DNA of 64,000 nt from Amycolatopsis methanolica 239 (GCF_000739085.1 NZ_CP009110.1:2666001-2730000); one strand, 5' to 3'. Positions 18,704-26,489 are shown, counted from the stretch's first letter. Program-made: numbers and translations. Notes: generated by a model not told the origin, from the letters alone.

Positions 18704-18728
18704 GTTTGCCCCGGTGGGGCACGGGTAC
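18704..18728 (+). promoter_or_regulatory. SigB/SigF-type promoter facing the truncated cassette
   Basis: GTTT (18704-18707), 15 bases, then GGGTAC (18723-18728), ten bases before the ATG at 18738. It is back to back with the minus-strand copy at 18672-18696. Confidence 0.65.
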
Positions 18729-18737
18729 GGCCCGACC

Positions 18738-18959
18738 ATGGCGCCGGTCCTGAACGGCACCGACCTCATGGTCGACAAGCTGCTCGTCCTCGACGCGCAC
18801 CGCTGCGATTTCGCCCCGCTCCTGCACATCGCCCGCGACCTGCGGGAACAGGTGGACTGGGAGCGCGTGGCGAAGGAGACCGGCGAGTCCCCGTACGTGC
18901 AGGCGTTCCTGACGCTGCTGGACTCGCTGGACGTCGTCGAGCTCGAAGGAACCGCGTGA
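18738..18959 (+). pseudogene. Truncated nucleotidyltransferase-like protein (C-terminal remnant)
   Basis: A 73-aa reading frame. It matches what I recall of the C-terminal end of actinobacterial nucleotidyltransferase-fold proteins (LVLDAHRCDFAPLLHIARDL, then EQVDWERV and SPYVQAFLTLLDSL). The catalytic GS-x-D-x-D nucleotidyltransferase motif is absent because the N-terminal ~100 residues are missing. In related genomes, from memory, this gene precedes a BON gene and a phosphoesterase gene, the same order as here. It overlaps the BON gene. It may still be translated from the upstream stress promoter, but the enzyme function must be lost. Confidence 0.6.
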
Positions 18960-19219
18960 TGGCAGCCGAGCAGGAGACACCCCAATACCGCGCGGCCCAC
19001 CTGCGCCGCGCGCTCGCCGAGGACCCCCGGACGGCCGAGATGGGCGTCCGGGTCAACGTCCGCGGCGACGACGTGCACCTGTCCGGGGAGGTGACCTGCG
19101 ACGAGCGGCGCGCCGAGCTGGAGAACGTGCTGCACGAGGTCGCGCCCGGCCTGCGGGTGCACAACGACGTGCGGGTGGCCAACACCCGCGAACCGGCCCG
19201 GAGGGAGGACCTGCGGTGA
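18959..19219 (+). CDS. BON-domain protein
   Basis: An 86-aa soluble protein made of one BON domain: RAALAEDPRTAEMGVRVNV, then DDVHLSGEVTCDERRAELE, then LRVHNDVRVANT. The VxLxGxV core and closing VxNxL-like segment are present. There is no signal peptide, so it is cytoplasmic. BON domains usually bind membranes or peptidoglycan or mediate oligomers. It overlaps a truncated nucleotidyltransferase upstream (TGATG) and a broken phosphoesterase downstream, so it is the only intact member of its cassette. Confidence 0.8.
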   Translation: MAAEQETPQYRAAHLRRALAEDPRTAEMGVRVNVRGDDVHLSGEVTCDERRAELENVLHEVAPGLRVHNDVRVANTREPARREDLR

Positions 19220-19680
19220 TCCGCGTGGCGGCGGTTGCTGGAGGGCGACTCGACCCGGCTGGAGGTCGACGGGCAGACCCTCGGCGTCGCCGGGGTGAAG
19301 GGCTTCGGCGGCGGGTTCGCGGGCAAGTGCGCCAGCGCGTTCGGCGAGCGGGAGATGAAGGCGTTCTCGAACACAGCATCGAACGGGCGGGCGCGCTGCG
19401 CCGCGCGATGATGGAACTCGACGACGTCGGCTACCGCGTCGCGCTGATCCACTACTCACCCATTCCGGAGACCCTGCGCGGCGAGCCGCCGGAGATCTAC
19501 CCGTTCCTCGGCGCCTACCAGCTGGGCGAGGTCATCGACGAATGCGGCGCCGACCTGGCCCTGCACGGCCACGCGCACGTCGGCTGCGAGCAGGGCGTGA
19601 CCCCGGGCGGGGTGCGGGTGCGCAACGTCGCCCAGCCGGTCATCCGCAGCGCCCACGCCACCTACGGGTTAGGCTCTTGA
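19216..19680 (+). pseudogene. Metallophosphoesterase, internally deleted and frameshifted
   Basis: The start VIRVAAVA is the first strand of a calcineurin-like phosphoesterase, but the expected D-x-H metal motif is deleted. The reading then continues in another frame (LLEGDSTRLEVDGQTLGVAG, FGGGFAGKCASAFGEREMKAF, about 19238-19370). It returns to the first frame at about 19370 for the C-terminal half, which keeps YRVALIHYSP and the metal-binding LALHGHAHVG. At least one deletion and one frameshift are needed, so the enzyme is dead. It overlaps the BON gene by four bases. Continuity over two frames makes gene decay clear. Confidence 0.8.
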
Positions 19681-19738
19681 TTCACCGGTGTGATCGGGAG
19701 CACTCTGGGTTCGTCCACTCGGCACCCGGGGAGGGCGC

Positions 19739-21520
19739 ATGACGGAGCTGAAGGCACGTCCCATCGTCCTGGGCAACCGGTACGAGCTGCCGGCCAGGCA
19801 CCGCAGGGGCAACCTGCTGGTGAAGATGGCGAAGACGACCGATCACAAGCTGATCGGCCAGATGTACCTGTACACGTCGCTGGGCTTCTTCGTCGTCGGC
19901 GGGTCGCTCGCGCTGCTGATGCGGGGCGAGCTCGCGCGGCCCGGGATGCAGTTCCTGTCGCCGGAGCAGTACAACCAGCTGTTCACCATGCACGGCGCCA
20001 TCATGCTGCTGCTCTACGCGACGCCGAACGTGTTCGCCTTCGCCAACCTGATCCTGCCGTTGCAGATCGGCTCGCCGGACGTGGCGTTCCCGCGGTTGAA
20101 CGCGTTCTCCTACTGGCTGTTCCTGTTCGGCGGCTCGATCGTGCTGTCCTCGTTCCTCACCCCGGGCGGCGCGGCGGACTTCGGCTGGACCGCCTACACC
20201 CCCCTGTCCGACGCCGCGAACTCCCCCGGCATCGGCGGGAACCTGTGGATCACCGGCCTGATCGTCTCCGGTCTGGGCACCATCCTCGGCGCGGTGAACA
20301 TGCTGACCACGATCGTGTGCCTGCGCTGCCCCGGCATGACGATGTGGCGGATGCCGATCTTCACCTGGAACATCCTGTTCACCAGCGTGCTGGTGCTCGC
20401 GGTGTTCCCGATCCTGACCGCGGCGCTGTTCGGGCTGCTGGCCGACCGGCTGATCGGGGCGCACGCGTTCGACCCGGCCGTGGGCGGGGCGATCCTGTGG
20501 CAGCACCTGTTCTGGTTCTTCGGCCATCCCGAGGTCTACATCATCGCGCTGCCCTACTTCGGGATCATCACCGAGATCGTCCCGGTGTTCAGCCGGAAAC
20601 CGCTGTTCGGCTACCGGCTGATGGTGTTCGCGACGTTGGGCATCACGGCATTGTCGTTCGTGGTGTGGGCGCACCACATGTTCGCCACCGGCGCGGTGCT
20701 GCTGCCGTTCTTCTCGATCATGACGTTCTTCATCGCGATCCCGACCGGCATCAAGTTCTTCAACTGGATCGGCACGATGTGGAAGGGGCAGCTCACCTTC
20801 GAGACGCCGATGCTGTGGTCGGTGGGGTTCATGGTCACGTTCCTGCTCGGCGGGCTGACCGGGGTCATCCTCGCCTCGCCGCCGCTGGACTTCCACATCA
20901 CCGACAGCTACTTCGTGGTGGCGCACTTCCACTACGTGCTGTTCGGCACGATCGTGTTCGCCACCTTCGCCGGGGTGTACTTCTGGTTCCCCAAGATGAC
21001 CGGGCGGATGCTCGACGAGAGACTCGGCAAGCTGCACTTCTGGACCACGTTCGTCGGGTTCCACACGACGTTCCTGGTGCAGCACTGGCTCGGTGACATG
21101 GGCATGCCGCGCCGCTACGCCGACTACCTGGACAGCGACGGGTTCACCGTGCTGAACACGATCTCCACGATCGGCGCGTTCATCCTGGGCGCCTCGATGC
21201 TGCCGTTCATCTACAACGTGGTGCGCAGCTACCGGTTCGGGGATCCGGTGGAAGTGGACGATCCGTGGGGCTACGGCAACTCGCTGGAGTGGGCCACCTC
21301 GTGCCCGCCGCCGCGGCACAACTTCCTCGAGCTGCCCCGGATCCGGTCCGAACGGCCCGCGTTCGAGCTGCACTACCCGCATCTGGTGGAGCGGCTGCAC
21401 GACGAAGGACACATCTCCCTCACCGGGAAGACCATCCCGCACTCCGAGGCGCCGAAGACGCCGTCGGAGAAGGTCACCGAGGAGCTCAGCGAGGGCGGCT
21501 CGCCCACCGCGCACGATTAG
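19739..21520 (+). CDS. ctaD: Cytochrome c oxidase subunit I (aa3-type)
   Basis: A 593-aa haem-copper oxidase subunit I, the catalytic proton-pumping core in the membrane. Key residues visible: the haem a ligand His in [15 protein letters not shown] (about 83), the CuB His with its cross-linked Tyr in [12 protein letters not shown] (about 261-272), the CuB pair WAHHMFATG, and the haem ligands in [10 protein letters not shown] (about 396-405). About twelve membrane helices and a C-terminal hydrophilic tail are present. It stands alone: subunits II, III and the bc1 genes are not adjacent. That is usual for actinobacterial ctaD, and extra ctaD copies are common in this group. Confidence 0.96.
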   Translation: MTELKARPIVLGNRYELPARHRRGNLLVKMAKTTDHKLIGQMYLYTSLGFFVVGGSLALLMRGELARPGMQFLSPEQYNQLFTMHGAIMLLLYATPNVFAFANLILPLQIGSPDVAFPRLNAFSYWLFLFGGSIVLSSFLTPGGAADFGWTAYTPLSDAANSPGIGGNLWITGLIVSGLGTILGAVNMLTTIVCLRCPGMTMWRMPIFTWNILFTSVLVLAVFPILTAALFGLLADRLIGAHAFDPAVGGAILWQHLFWFFGHPEVYIIALPYFGIITEIVPVFSRKPLFGYRLMVFATLGITALSFVVWAHHMFATGAVLLPFFSIMTFFIAIPTGIKFFNWIGTMWKGQLTFETPMLWSVGFMVTFLLGGLTGVILASPPLDFHITDSYFVVAHFHYVLFGTIVFATFAGVYFWFPKMTGRMLDERLGKLHFWTTFVGFHTTFLVQHWLGDMGMPRRYADYLDSDGFTVLNTISTIGAFILGASMLPFIYNVVRSYRFGDPVEVDDPWGYGNSLEWATSCPPPRHNFLELPRIRSERPAFELHYPHLVERLHDEGHISLTGKTIPHSEAPKTPSEKVTEELSEGGSPTAHD

Positions 21521-21573
21521 CGCTCTCCGCCCGGGGGTAGCCGGACTACGAGCTACCCCGAGGGAGGCGAGGC

Positions 21574-21993
21574 ATGACTGAGAGCACGGGCCGCGGGTCG
21601 ACCGCGGTCGACGACCGCTCGATCGGGCAGCTCGTCCAGGACATGTCGCAGCAGGTCCAGCGGCTGGTCCGGGACGAGATGCGGCTGGCGGCCGAGGAGC
21701 TGCGGCGGAAGGGCAAGCGCGTCGGGACCGGCGCGGGCCTGGCCGGCGCGGCCGGGATGCTCGCGCTGTTCGGGGCGGCGACGCTGGTCGCGGCCGCGGT
21801 GCTGGCGCTGGCACTGGTGGTGCCGGGGTGGGCAGCCGCGCTGATCGTCGGTGGCGCGCTGCTGCTGATCGGCGGGGTGGCCGGACTGGCAGGCAGGAAG
21901 CAGCTGTCGGCGGCGGTGCCGCCGGTGCCGCAGGAGGCGGCGTCCGGGGTGCCCAAGGACGTGGCGGCCCTGCGGGAGGGGGTGCGCCGATGA
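21574..21993 (+). CDS. DUF1469/holin-superfamily-like membrane protein
   Basis: A 139-aa protein with a charged amphipathic N-terminus (SIGQLVQDMSQQVQRLVRDEM) and two membrane segments near residues 48-75 and 85-105. This is the pattern of DUF1469 (phage holin superfamily III-like) proteins, which are chromosomal envelope proteins here, not phage genes. It overlaps the next small gene by ATGA. GAGGGAGGCGAGGC precedes the ATG. A weak GATT-N16-GGGTAG stress-promoter match lies at 21515-21540. Confidence 0.8.
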   Translation: MTESTGRGSTAVDDRSIGQLVQDMSQQVQRLVRDEMRLAAEELRRKGKRVGTGAGLAGAAGMLALFGAATLVAAAVLALALVVPGWAAALIVGGALLLIGGVAGLAGRKQLSAAVPPVPQEAASGVPKDVAALREGVRR

Positions 21994-22208
21994 CCACGAA
22001 GAAGGACACCGTCCCGCGCGACGCCGAACAGGCGCGGCTCGACCTCGAACTGACCCGCCAGGAGCTCGGCGAGACCGCCGAGGCACTGGCCGGGAAGGTG
22101 CGGGAGACCGCCCACAGGACACAGCGGATCGCGCTCGGCACCGGTGCCGGGATCGGGATCCTGGCGCTGGTCTTCGTGATCGTGCGAAGGCTGACCGCCC
22201 GGAGGTGA
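21990..22208 (+). CDS. DUF3618-type small membrane protein
   Basis: A 72-aa protein. N-terminal helix RLDLELTRQELGETAEAL followed by AGKVRETAHRT is the DUF3618 signature. One membrane helix (LGTGAGIGILALVFVIVRR) ends the chain. It is translationally coupled to the upstream holin-like gene. The function is unknown; the pair recurs in actinobacterial envelope-stress operons. Confidence 0.82.
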   Translation: MTTKKDTVPRDAEQARLDLELTRQELGETAEALAGKVRETAHRTQRIALGTGAGIGILALVFVIVRRLTARR

Positions 22209-22212
22209 CACG

Positions 22213-22554
22213 ATGGCGACGCAGTCGCATGTGGACGAAGCACTGTGGGACGAGTTCCACCGCGTGGTGAACATGACCTCGCGGGAGCTGGGGGACTGGC
22301 TGCGGGTCCGCTCGGCCGGCACGGACAGCGAGGAGCTGCCGGACCAGTCGGGCACGAAGACCGGGCAGCACGTCCTGGAGATCCTCGGCAAGCGCCGGAC
22401 GGACCTCACCGAGGACGACGAGCGCGTCATGCGCAAGGTGGTGGACAGGGTGCACGCCGAACGGCGGGACGACCTGGAGCCGACGGCGGGCCAGGAGAAC
22501 TGGCGCCACCGGCTGATGACGATCGGGCACGACCCGTTGAAAGGGGCCGGCTGA
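22213..22554 (+). CDS. DUF3140-family protein
   Basis: A 113-aa soluble protein. DUF3140 features are the N-terminal DEALWDEFHRVVNMTSRELG, the central LEILGKRRTDLTEDDERVM and the C-terminal NWRHRLMTIGHDPLK. These proteins are common beside DUF3618 and stress genes and are of unknown function. Start ATG 22213 follows GGAGG by six bases. It shares a stop-start overlap (TGATG) with the next gene. Confidence 0.85.
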   Translation: MATQSHVDEALWDEFHRVVNMTSRELGDWLRVRSAGTDSEELPDQSGTKTGQHVLEILGKRRTDLTEDDERVMRKVVDRVHAERRDDLEPTAGQENWRHRLMTIGHDPLKGAG

Positions 22555-22730
22555 TGGAACGCGGCAGTGAGAAGCACAGCCCGCGCGAGGACGACGCACT
22601 GAAGGCCGAACTGCGCGGCACCTTGCAGGGCAACCGGTCCAGCCGCGCCGAGGAGTGGCGCGACCCGGAGCCGCCTGCGGACGACGACCCGGACGTCCCC
22701 CTGGCCGGCGAACGGCCCGAGGGGCGGTAG
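22554..22730 (+). CDS. Small acidic hydrophilic protein
   Basis: A 58-aa protein of charged residues and prolines (DPEPPADDDPDVPLAGERPE at the end), with no recognised domain or membrane segment. Its ATG overlaps the stop of the DUF3140 gene, and AAAGGGG lies just upstream, so it is likely real and co-translated. Its 3' end lies in the first copy of a 120-bp tandem repeat. Confidence 0.65.
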   Translation: MERGSEKHSPREDDALKAELRGTLQGNRSSRAEEWRDPEPPADDDPDVPLAGERPEGR

Positions 22731-22995
22731 GGGAAGCGAGCGGCCCGTGGTGTTGTGCGTGAGGGGCACCACGGGCCGTTCCGCGGTTCCCGCCCGCGTC
22801 AGGCGATCCGGCGGTGCCGCTTGGCTGGTGAATGGCGCGAGGGGCGGTAGGGGGAGTGAACGGTTCGTGGTGTTGTCCGGGAGGGGGCACCGCGGGCGGT
22901 TGCGTGTTTCCGCTGGCGTCAGGTGATCCGGCGGTGCCGCTTGGCTGATGGATGACCCGAGGGGGCGGTAGGGGAAGCGAGTGGCCCGGCGGGAC
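22719..22995 (+). repeat. Tandem repeat, 120-bp unit, two full copies and a partial third
   Basis: Units begin GAGGGGCGGTAGGGG at 22719, 22839 and (partial) 22959. Copies 1 and 2 are imperfect, sharing long blocks such as ATCCGGCGGTGCCGCTTGGC. The first copy holds a perfect 12-bp hairpin stem; the second keeps a weaker version. The third copy breaks off inside the start of the next open reading frame. Confidence 0.85.
22741..22778 (+). terminator. Hairpin after the small envelope-stress operon
   Basis: CGGCCCGTGGTG pairs perfectly with CACCACGGGCCG around a 14-base loop, ten bases after the stop of the last operon gene. It is part of the first 120-bp repeat unit. Confidence 0.7.
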
Positions 22996-23550
22996 GACGA
23001 CCTGTACGTGATCCACATCGACCCGGGCGGCGACAGGTACCTCTCGGCGGTGCGCGGTGTCGGCGTGTGGCCTGCGCTGTTCACGTCCGGCATCGACGAC
23101 TTCGACTTCGCCGGGGGCAAGCTCTACGGGGTGACGAACACGTTCCCGTTCAGCGGGCGGGTCGTACGGATCGACCCGGTGTCGGGGTGGACGCACCCGG
23201 CGTCCGGGCCGGTGCTGCCGCCGGCGACCGCGTACGGCTCGATCGTGCTGGCGGGGGAGACGCTGTACGGGACGGCACGCCGCAGAGCCGGCCGCAGCCG
23301 CACGCTCCGGGTCGCCCGGGACGGCTCCGAACCGGTGGCCGGGGTATCCGCCGGGGTGCCGCTGTCCGAACCGGACAGTGCCGGGTGCCCGCGGGCGCCC
23401 GCGCCACCGCCGCCCCGTCCTGCTCCGCCGCCGCCACCGGTGGCGCAGGTGTCCACACAGGAGCGCACCGAGGAGAAGCACGGGTGGTCGTTCACCGTGC
23501 TGGTGCTGATCCTCGGCGCCGGGATCGCCGTGCGGCGGCTGAGCCGGTGA
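22981..23550 (+). CDS. Membrane-anchored hypothetical protein, probably N-terminally truncated
   Basis: A 189-aa reading frame with no family I recognise. Residues 5-130 show short beta-propeller-like segments (DLYVIHIDPGG, GKLYGVTNTFPFSGRVVRID, GETLYGTARR). A proline-rich linker follows (APPPPRPAPPPPPVAQ), then one C-terminal membrane helix (WSFTVLVLILGAGIAVRRL). The LPXTG-less tail looks like the end of a secreted protein anchored in the membrane, but there is no signal peptide. The GTG start lies in the partial third copy of the 120-bp repeat, so the true N-terminus was probably lost by recombination there. Confidence 0.5.
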   Translation: MARRDDDLYVIHIDPGGDRYLSAVRGVGVWPALFTSGIDDFDFAGGKLYGVTNTFPFSGRVVRIDPVSGWTHPASGPVLPPATAYGSIVLAGETLYGTARRRAGRSRTLRVARDGSEPVAGVSAGVPLSEPDSAGCPRAPAPPPPRPAPPPPPVAQVSTQERTEEKHGWSFTVLVLILGAGIAVRRLSR

Positions 23551-23551
23551 G

Positions 23552-24136
23552 TCAGAGCAGGCGGCGCTGCACGACGTCCGCGACGACGGTCTCCACGACC
23601 CGGCCGACGTCGCCGGCCGCCGGGCGGTGCGCGCGGTCGGCGAAGAGCACGTGGGCTGCGCCGATCAGGGCGAGCGCGAGGGAGTCCACGTCGGCGTCGG
23701 CGGCGATGCGGCCCTGTGCGCGCTCCTCGGTCAGGTAACCGGCGAGCATGGCCGCCGCGTCGGTGAGGACCGGGATGCCGCGCCCGAGCCGGGCCCGCAG
23801 CTCGTCCCGGAAGACGACGAGTCCGACGATGCCGACGGCGACCGGGTCGAACAGCTCGGTCAGGGCCGCGGTGAGGTTGCCGGTGACGGTGCCGGTGCCC
23901 GCCGACGCGCGCAGGATGGCGCTCTGGTCCCCGATGCGGCGCACGCGGTCCTGGACGAGTTCGGCGAGGAAGGCGTCGAAGTCGGCGAAGTGCCGGTGCA
24001 GCACGCCTTTGGCGACGCCCGCTTCGGTGGTGACGGCGCGGCTGGTCAGCGCGGCCGCGCCGTCGCGGAGCAGAACGCGCTCGGCGGCGTCGAACAGCTG
24101 CTGGCGCGCGTCGCGGATGTGCACCCCGGTTGGCAT
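23552..24136 (-). CDS. TetR-family transcriptional repressor
   Basis: A 194-aa protein with an N-terminal TetR helix-turn-helix (LTSRAVTTEAGVAKGVLHRHF, about 30-50) and a variable ligand domain. It is divergent from a methyltransferase gene, with two near-identical palindromes in the 52-bp gap. Autoregulation and control of the methyltransferase are strongly suggested. The ligand is unknown. Confidence 0.92.
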   Translation of the reverse strand: MPTGVHIRDARQQLFDAAERVLLRDGAAALTSRAVTTEAGVAKGVLHRHFADFDAFLAELVQDRVRRIGDQSAILRASAGTGTVTGNLTAALTELFDPVAVGIVGLVVFRDELRARLGRGIPVLTDAAAMLAGYLTEERAQGRIAADADVDSLALALIGAAHVLFADRAHRPAAGDVGRVVETVVADVVQRRLL

Positions 24137-24160
24137 GCGCCCATTGTCCTCCTTGCCGTT

Positions 24161-24176
24161 GTGGGCGATTGCCCAC
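24161..24176. promoter_or_regulatory. TetR operator copy 1
   Basis: GTGGGCGATTGCCCAC is a palindrome with six-base arms in the gap between the TetR and methyltransferase genes. The second copy begins 20 bp away, i.e. about two helical turns. Confidence 0.75.
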
Positions 24177-24180
24177 TAAG

Positions 24181-24196
24181 GTGGGCGCATGCCCAC
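24181..24196. promoter_or_regulatory. TetR operator copy 2, over the methyltransferase start codon
   Basis: GTGGGCGCATGCCCAC has the same six-base arms as copy 1 and includes the ATG at 24189. Occupancy would block transcription through the start of the methyltransferase gene. Confidence 0.75.
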
Positions 24197-25046
24197 TTCG
24201 CACGAGGTCAAAGAGATGGCCGAGTCATTCGGGGTCGACGCAGGCCGCTACGACCGCGCTCGGCCGCCCTACCCCGACGCGCTGATCAACCGCATCGCCA
24301 CCCTCAGCCTCGCGAGTCCCACACTCAACGCCGCGAGTCCCACGCTTGGCGGCGCGAGTTCCACGTTCGAGGACGCCTCGCCCCACGGGCTGGTGGTCCT
24401 GGACGTCGGCTGCGGCACCGGCATCGAGGCCCGGCAGTTCCGGGCGGCGGGCTGCCGCGTGCTCGGGGTCGACCCGGATCCGCGGATGGCGGAGTTCGCG
24501 CGCCGCGACGGGATCGAGGTCGAGGTCGCGACGTTCGAGGACTGGGACCCGGCAGGTCGCGAGTTCGACGCGGTGGTGGCGGGGCAGGCGTGGCATTGGG
24601 TGGCGCCGGAGGCGGGCGCGGCGAAAGCGGCGGCGGTGCTGCGGCCCGGCGGGCCCCTGGCGGTGTTCGCGCACGTCCTAGAACCGCCGCCCCAGGTCGC
24701 GGAGGCCTTCGCCGAGGTGTTCCGCCGGGTGGTGCCCGACTCGCCGTTCGCCGGGCTACCGGGCGGCGACGCGGTGGCGGCCTACCGCGCCGGCTTCGAG
24801 CGGTTCGCCGAATCCTTCCGGAAGACCGGGGCGTTCGCCGAGCCGGAGCACTGGCGGTTCGACTTGGAACGCACCTACACCCGCGAAGAGTGGCTGGACC
24901 TGCTCCCCACGACCGGCGGCCTGACCCGCCTGCCCGCCGCCGCGCAAGCGGAGATCCTGACCGCGGTCGGCGCGGCGATCGACGACCTCGGCGGCGCGTT
25001 CACGAAGACGTTCACCACGCTCGCGGTGGTCGCCGTGCGCGCCTGA
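24189..25046 (+). CDS. Class I SAM-dependent methyltransferase
   Basis: A 285-aa methyltransferase (Methyltransf_11/UbiE-like). Motif I VLDVGCGTGIEA (about 72-83) and the acidic end of strand 2 (GVDPDPRM) bind SAM, and motif post-I includes FDAVVAGQAWHWV. Residues 42-62, between the N-terminal helix and motif I, are three in-frame 21-bp repeats (ASPTLNA, ASPTLGG, ASSTFED), an insertion not expected in the family. The start codon lies inside a TetR operator, and no ribosome site is evident, so the mRNA may be leaderless. The substrate is unknown. Confidence 0.88.
   Translation: MPTSHEVKEMAESFGVDAGRYDRARPPYPDALINRIATLSLASPTLNAASPTLGGASSTFEDASPHGLVVLDVGCGTGIEARQFRAAGCRVLGVDPDPRMAEFARRDGIEVEVATFEDWDPAGREFDAVVAGQAWHWVAPEAGAAKAAAVLRPGGPLAVFAHVLEPPPQVAEAFAEVFRRVVPDSPFAGLPGGDAVAAYRAGFERFAESFRKTGAFAEPEHWRFDLERTYTREEWLDLLPTTGGLTRLPAAAQAEILTAVGAAIDDLGGAFTKTFTTLAVVAVRA
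24312..24374 (+). repeat. Three in-frame 21-bp repeats inside the methyltransferase gene
   Basis: Units GCGAGTCCCACACTC..., GCGAGTCCCACGCTT... and GCGAGTTCCACGTTC... start at 24312, 24333 and 24354 and keep the reading frame. They look like a recent microsatellite-type expansion that adds a loop before the SAM-binding strand. Confidence 0.85.
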
Positions 25047-25047
25047 A

Positions 25048-25081
25048 GCGGCGGTGCCGCCCGAGTGGCCGGCACCGCCGC
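25048..25081. terminator. Bidirectional hairpin between convergent genes
   Basis: GCGGCGGTGCCG pairs perfectly with CGGCACCGCCGC (12 bp, ten-base loop) right after the methyltransferase stop and before the convergent SnoaL-like gene. Confidence 0.75.
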
Positions 25082-25099
25082 GTCAAGCCGTCAACGTTC

Positions 25100-25468
25100 T
25101 CAGTCCTTCGCTCCGGCGGGGTTGGTGAAGTCGCCGAGGTAGGTGCCGTGGCCCTCGCGGACCAGCGGGCCGTCGAAGTGCAGCACCTCGTTGACGAGGC
25201 CGCCCTTCTGGTTGCGGTAGTTGATGACCACGGTGTCCACACCGGAGTACACGCCGACCACCTCGAAGCGCAGGTCCGGGATGCGCCGCAGGCCTTCGCT
25301 CCAGTAGGCGCGCAGGGCGTCCTTGCCGCGGATCACCGCGGTACCGATCAGCTGCGCCGCGACCGGTGAGGTGAACACGACGTCGTCGGTGAAATGCGCC
25401 AGCAGCGCGTCGAGGTCGTGTGCGTTCCAGGCCTTGGCCCAGGCTCCGGCGAATTCGCGGGCGTCCAT
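25100..25468 (-). CDS. SnoaL-like/NTF2-fold protein
   Basis: A 122-aa protein with the NTF2-like cone fold pattern: WAKAWNAHDLDALLAHFTDD (about 9-28), IRGKDALRAYWSEGLRRIPD and the closing strands VVINYRNQKGGLVNEVLHFDG. Family members include polyketide cyclases, isomerases and ligand-binding proteins, so function cannot be assigned. It is intact and borders a cluster of broken sugar genes. Confidence 0.85.
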   Translation of the reverse strand: MDAREFAGAWAKAWNAHDLDALLAHFTDDVVFTSPVAAQLIGTAVIRGKDALRAYWSEGLRRIPDLRFEVVGVYSGVDTVVINYRNQKGGLVNEVLHFDGPLVREGHGTYLGDFTNPAGAKD

Positions 25469-25487
25469 GCCCCGAAGCCTATCCGGC

Positions 25488-26113
25488 TCACTCCGCGCTC
25501 AGGGCGAAGACGGTCGTGGTGTGGTACACCCCTCCGGGCCGTAGCACGGTCCGCCGCCCCGCGGCCCACGGCTCCGGCGATCTCGAAGAAAGCGTTCGGC
25601 AGCGTCGGCGGCCAGCCCGTCGAGCGGTACACGCTGACCAGCGGCAACGGGATGCGGGTGCGGATCCTGACCTACGGCGGCACGATCCAGACGCTGGAGG
25701 CGCCCGACAAGCGCGGGCGCGCCGCGAATGTCGTGCTCGGGTTCCCGACATTGGCCGACTACGTGGCGAAGAACAGCCCGGCCGGAGGCGGCGGACCGTA
25801 CTTCGGCTCGCTAATCGGCCGCTACGCCAACCGGATCGCCGGCGGCCGGTTCACCCCGTAGATGTCGCCGGAGGACTCGCCCGCCAGGTTCCAGTAGGTG
25901 TGGTTGGTCAGGTTCACGACGGTCGGTTTGTCGGTGGTGGCGCGGTAGTCGACGGTGAGCCGGTTGCGGCTGTCCACTGTGTACGTCACGGTGGTGGTCA
26001 GGGTGCCGGGGTAGCCTTGGTCGCCGTCGGGGCTGACCAGAGGAGGTCACGGCGGGCAACCCTACCGCCGCGGAAAGGATTGTGGCGCACGCGATCGGAA
26101 CGAGCTTTCGCAT
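25488..26113 (-). pseudogene. Scrambled aldose 1-epimerase (galactose mutarotase) pseudogene
   Basis: Four pieces of one secreted mutarotase are present. Minus strand: a signal peptide MRKLVPIACATILSAAVGLP starting at 26113 with GAGGAGAG upstream. Minus strand, different frame: the middle part [13 protein letters not shown] to [15 protein letters not shown] (about 26040-25859). Plus strand (inverted): the N-terminal part FGSVGGQPVERYTL to [17 protein letters not shown] (about 25577-25858). Minus strand: the C-terminus TVLRPGGVYHTTTVFALSAE, stop at 25488. So the N-terminal block has been inverted and moved behind the middle block, with loss of sequence. The catalytic His of NHTYWN survives, but no intact enzyme can be made. 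Confidence 0.85.
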
Positions 26114-26128
26114 GAGGGCTCTCCTCGG

Positions 26129-26432
26129 TCACTGCTGGAGCCGGTACTCGGCGTGCACGAGCTCGAGCAGCTCGGCCAGGGATGCCGACCAGCCGGGCCA
26201 CGTCGGCCATCCCGGTCCTGGTCGGCACGAAGTGCGAGTTGGTCGTGACGTGGTTGACGAAGACGAAGCGCCGGGCCGGGGTTTCCGGGAACGCGCCGCC
26301 GCCGCCCGATCCCGGGCTGTCGCGGACGCCTTGGCAGGCTGCCAGCAGGGCCGAGGCGCCCCACGGCTCCGCCGCCTGCTCCGAGGAATTTCAGGGCGCT
26401 CCGCCTGGAGGTGAGGCTGATCTGGTCGTTAC
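26129..26432 (-). pseudogene. Sugar ABC transporter substrate-binding protein remnant
   Basis: Minus-strand pieces of a twin-arginine-type lipoprotein leader (SRRSALKFLGAGGG, then ASALLAACQGVRDSP in another frame) continue into FVFVNHVTTNSHFVPT and GMADVARLVGI, the first strand and helix of a periplasmic sugar-binding protein. The remaining ~250 residues are deleted. A short stretch ASLAELLELVHAEYRLQQ ending at 26129 belongs to another gene's C-terminus. At least one frameshift and one large deletion occurred. It lies between the mutarotase remnant and the intact GntR regulator, so it was probably part of the same catabolic locus. Confidence 0.75.
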
Positions 26433-26489
26433 CTGCATGAATGATTGGATGATTCCTCGATACAGCCGACCCCTGTCGTGTGATGGGTG

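Noticed and set aside
21574-21993. Holin-like protein read as prophage
   Set aside because: DUF1469 proteins carry the holin superfamily label but are chromosomal; no other phage genes are present.
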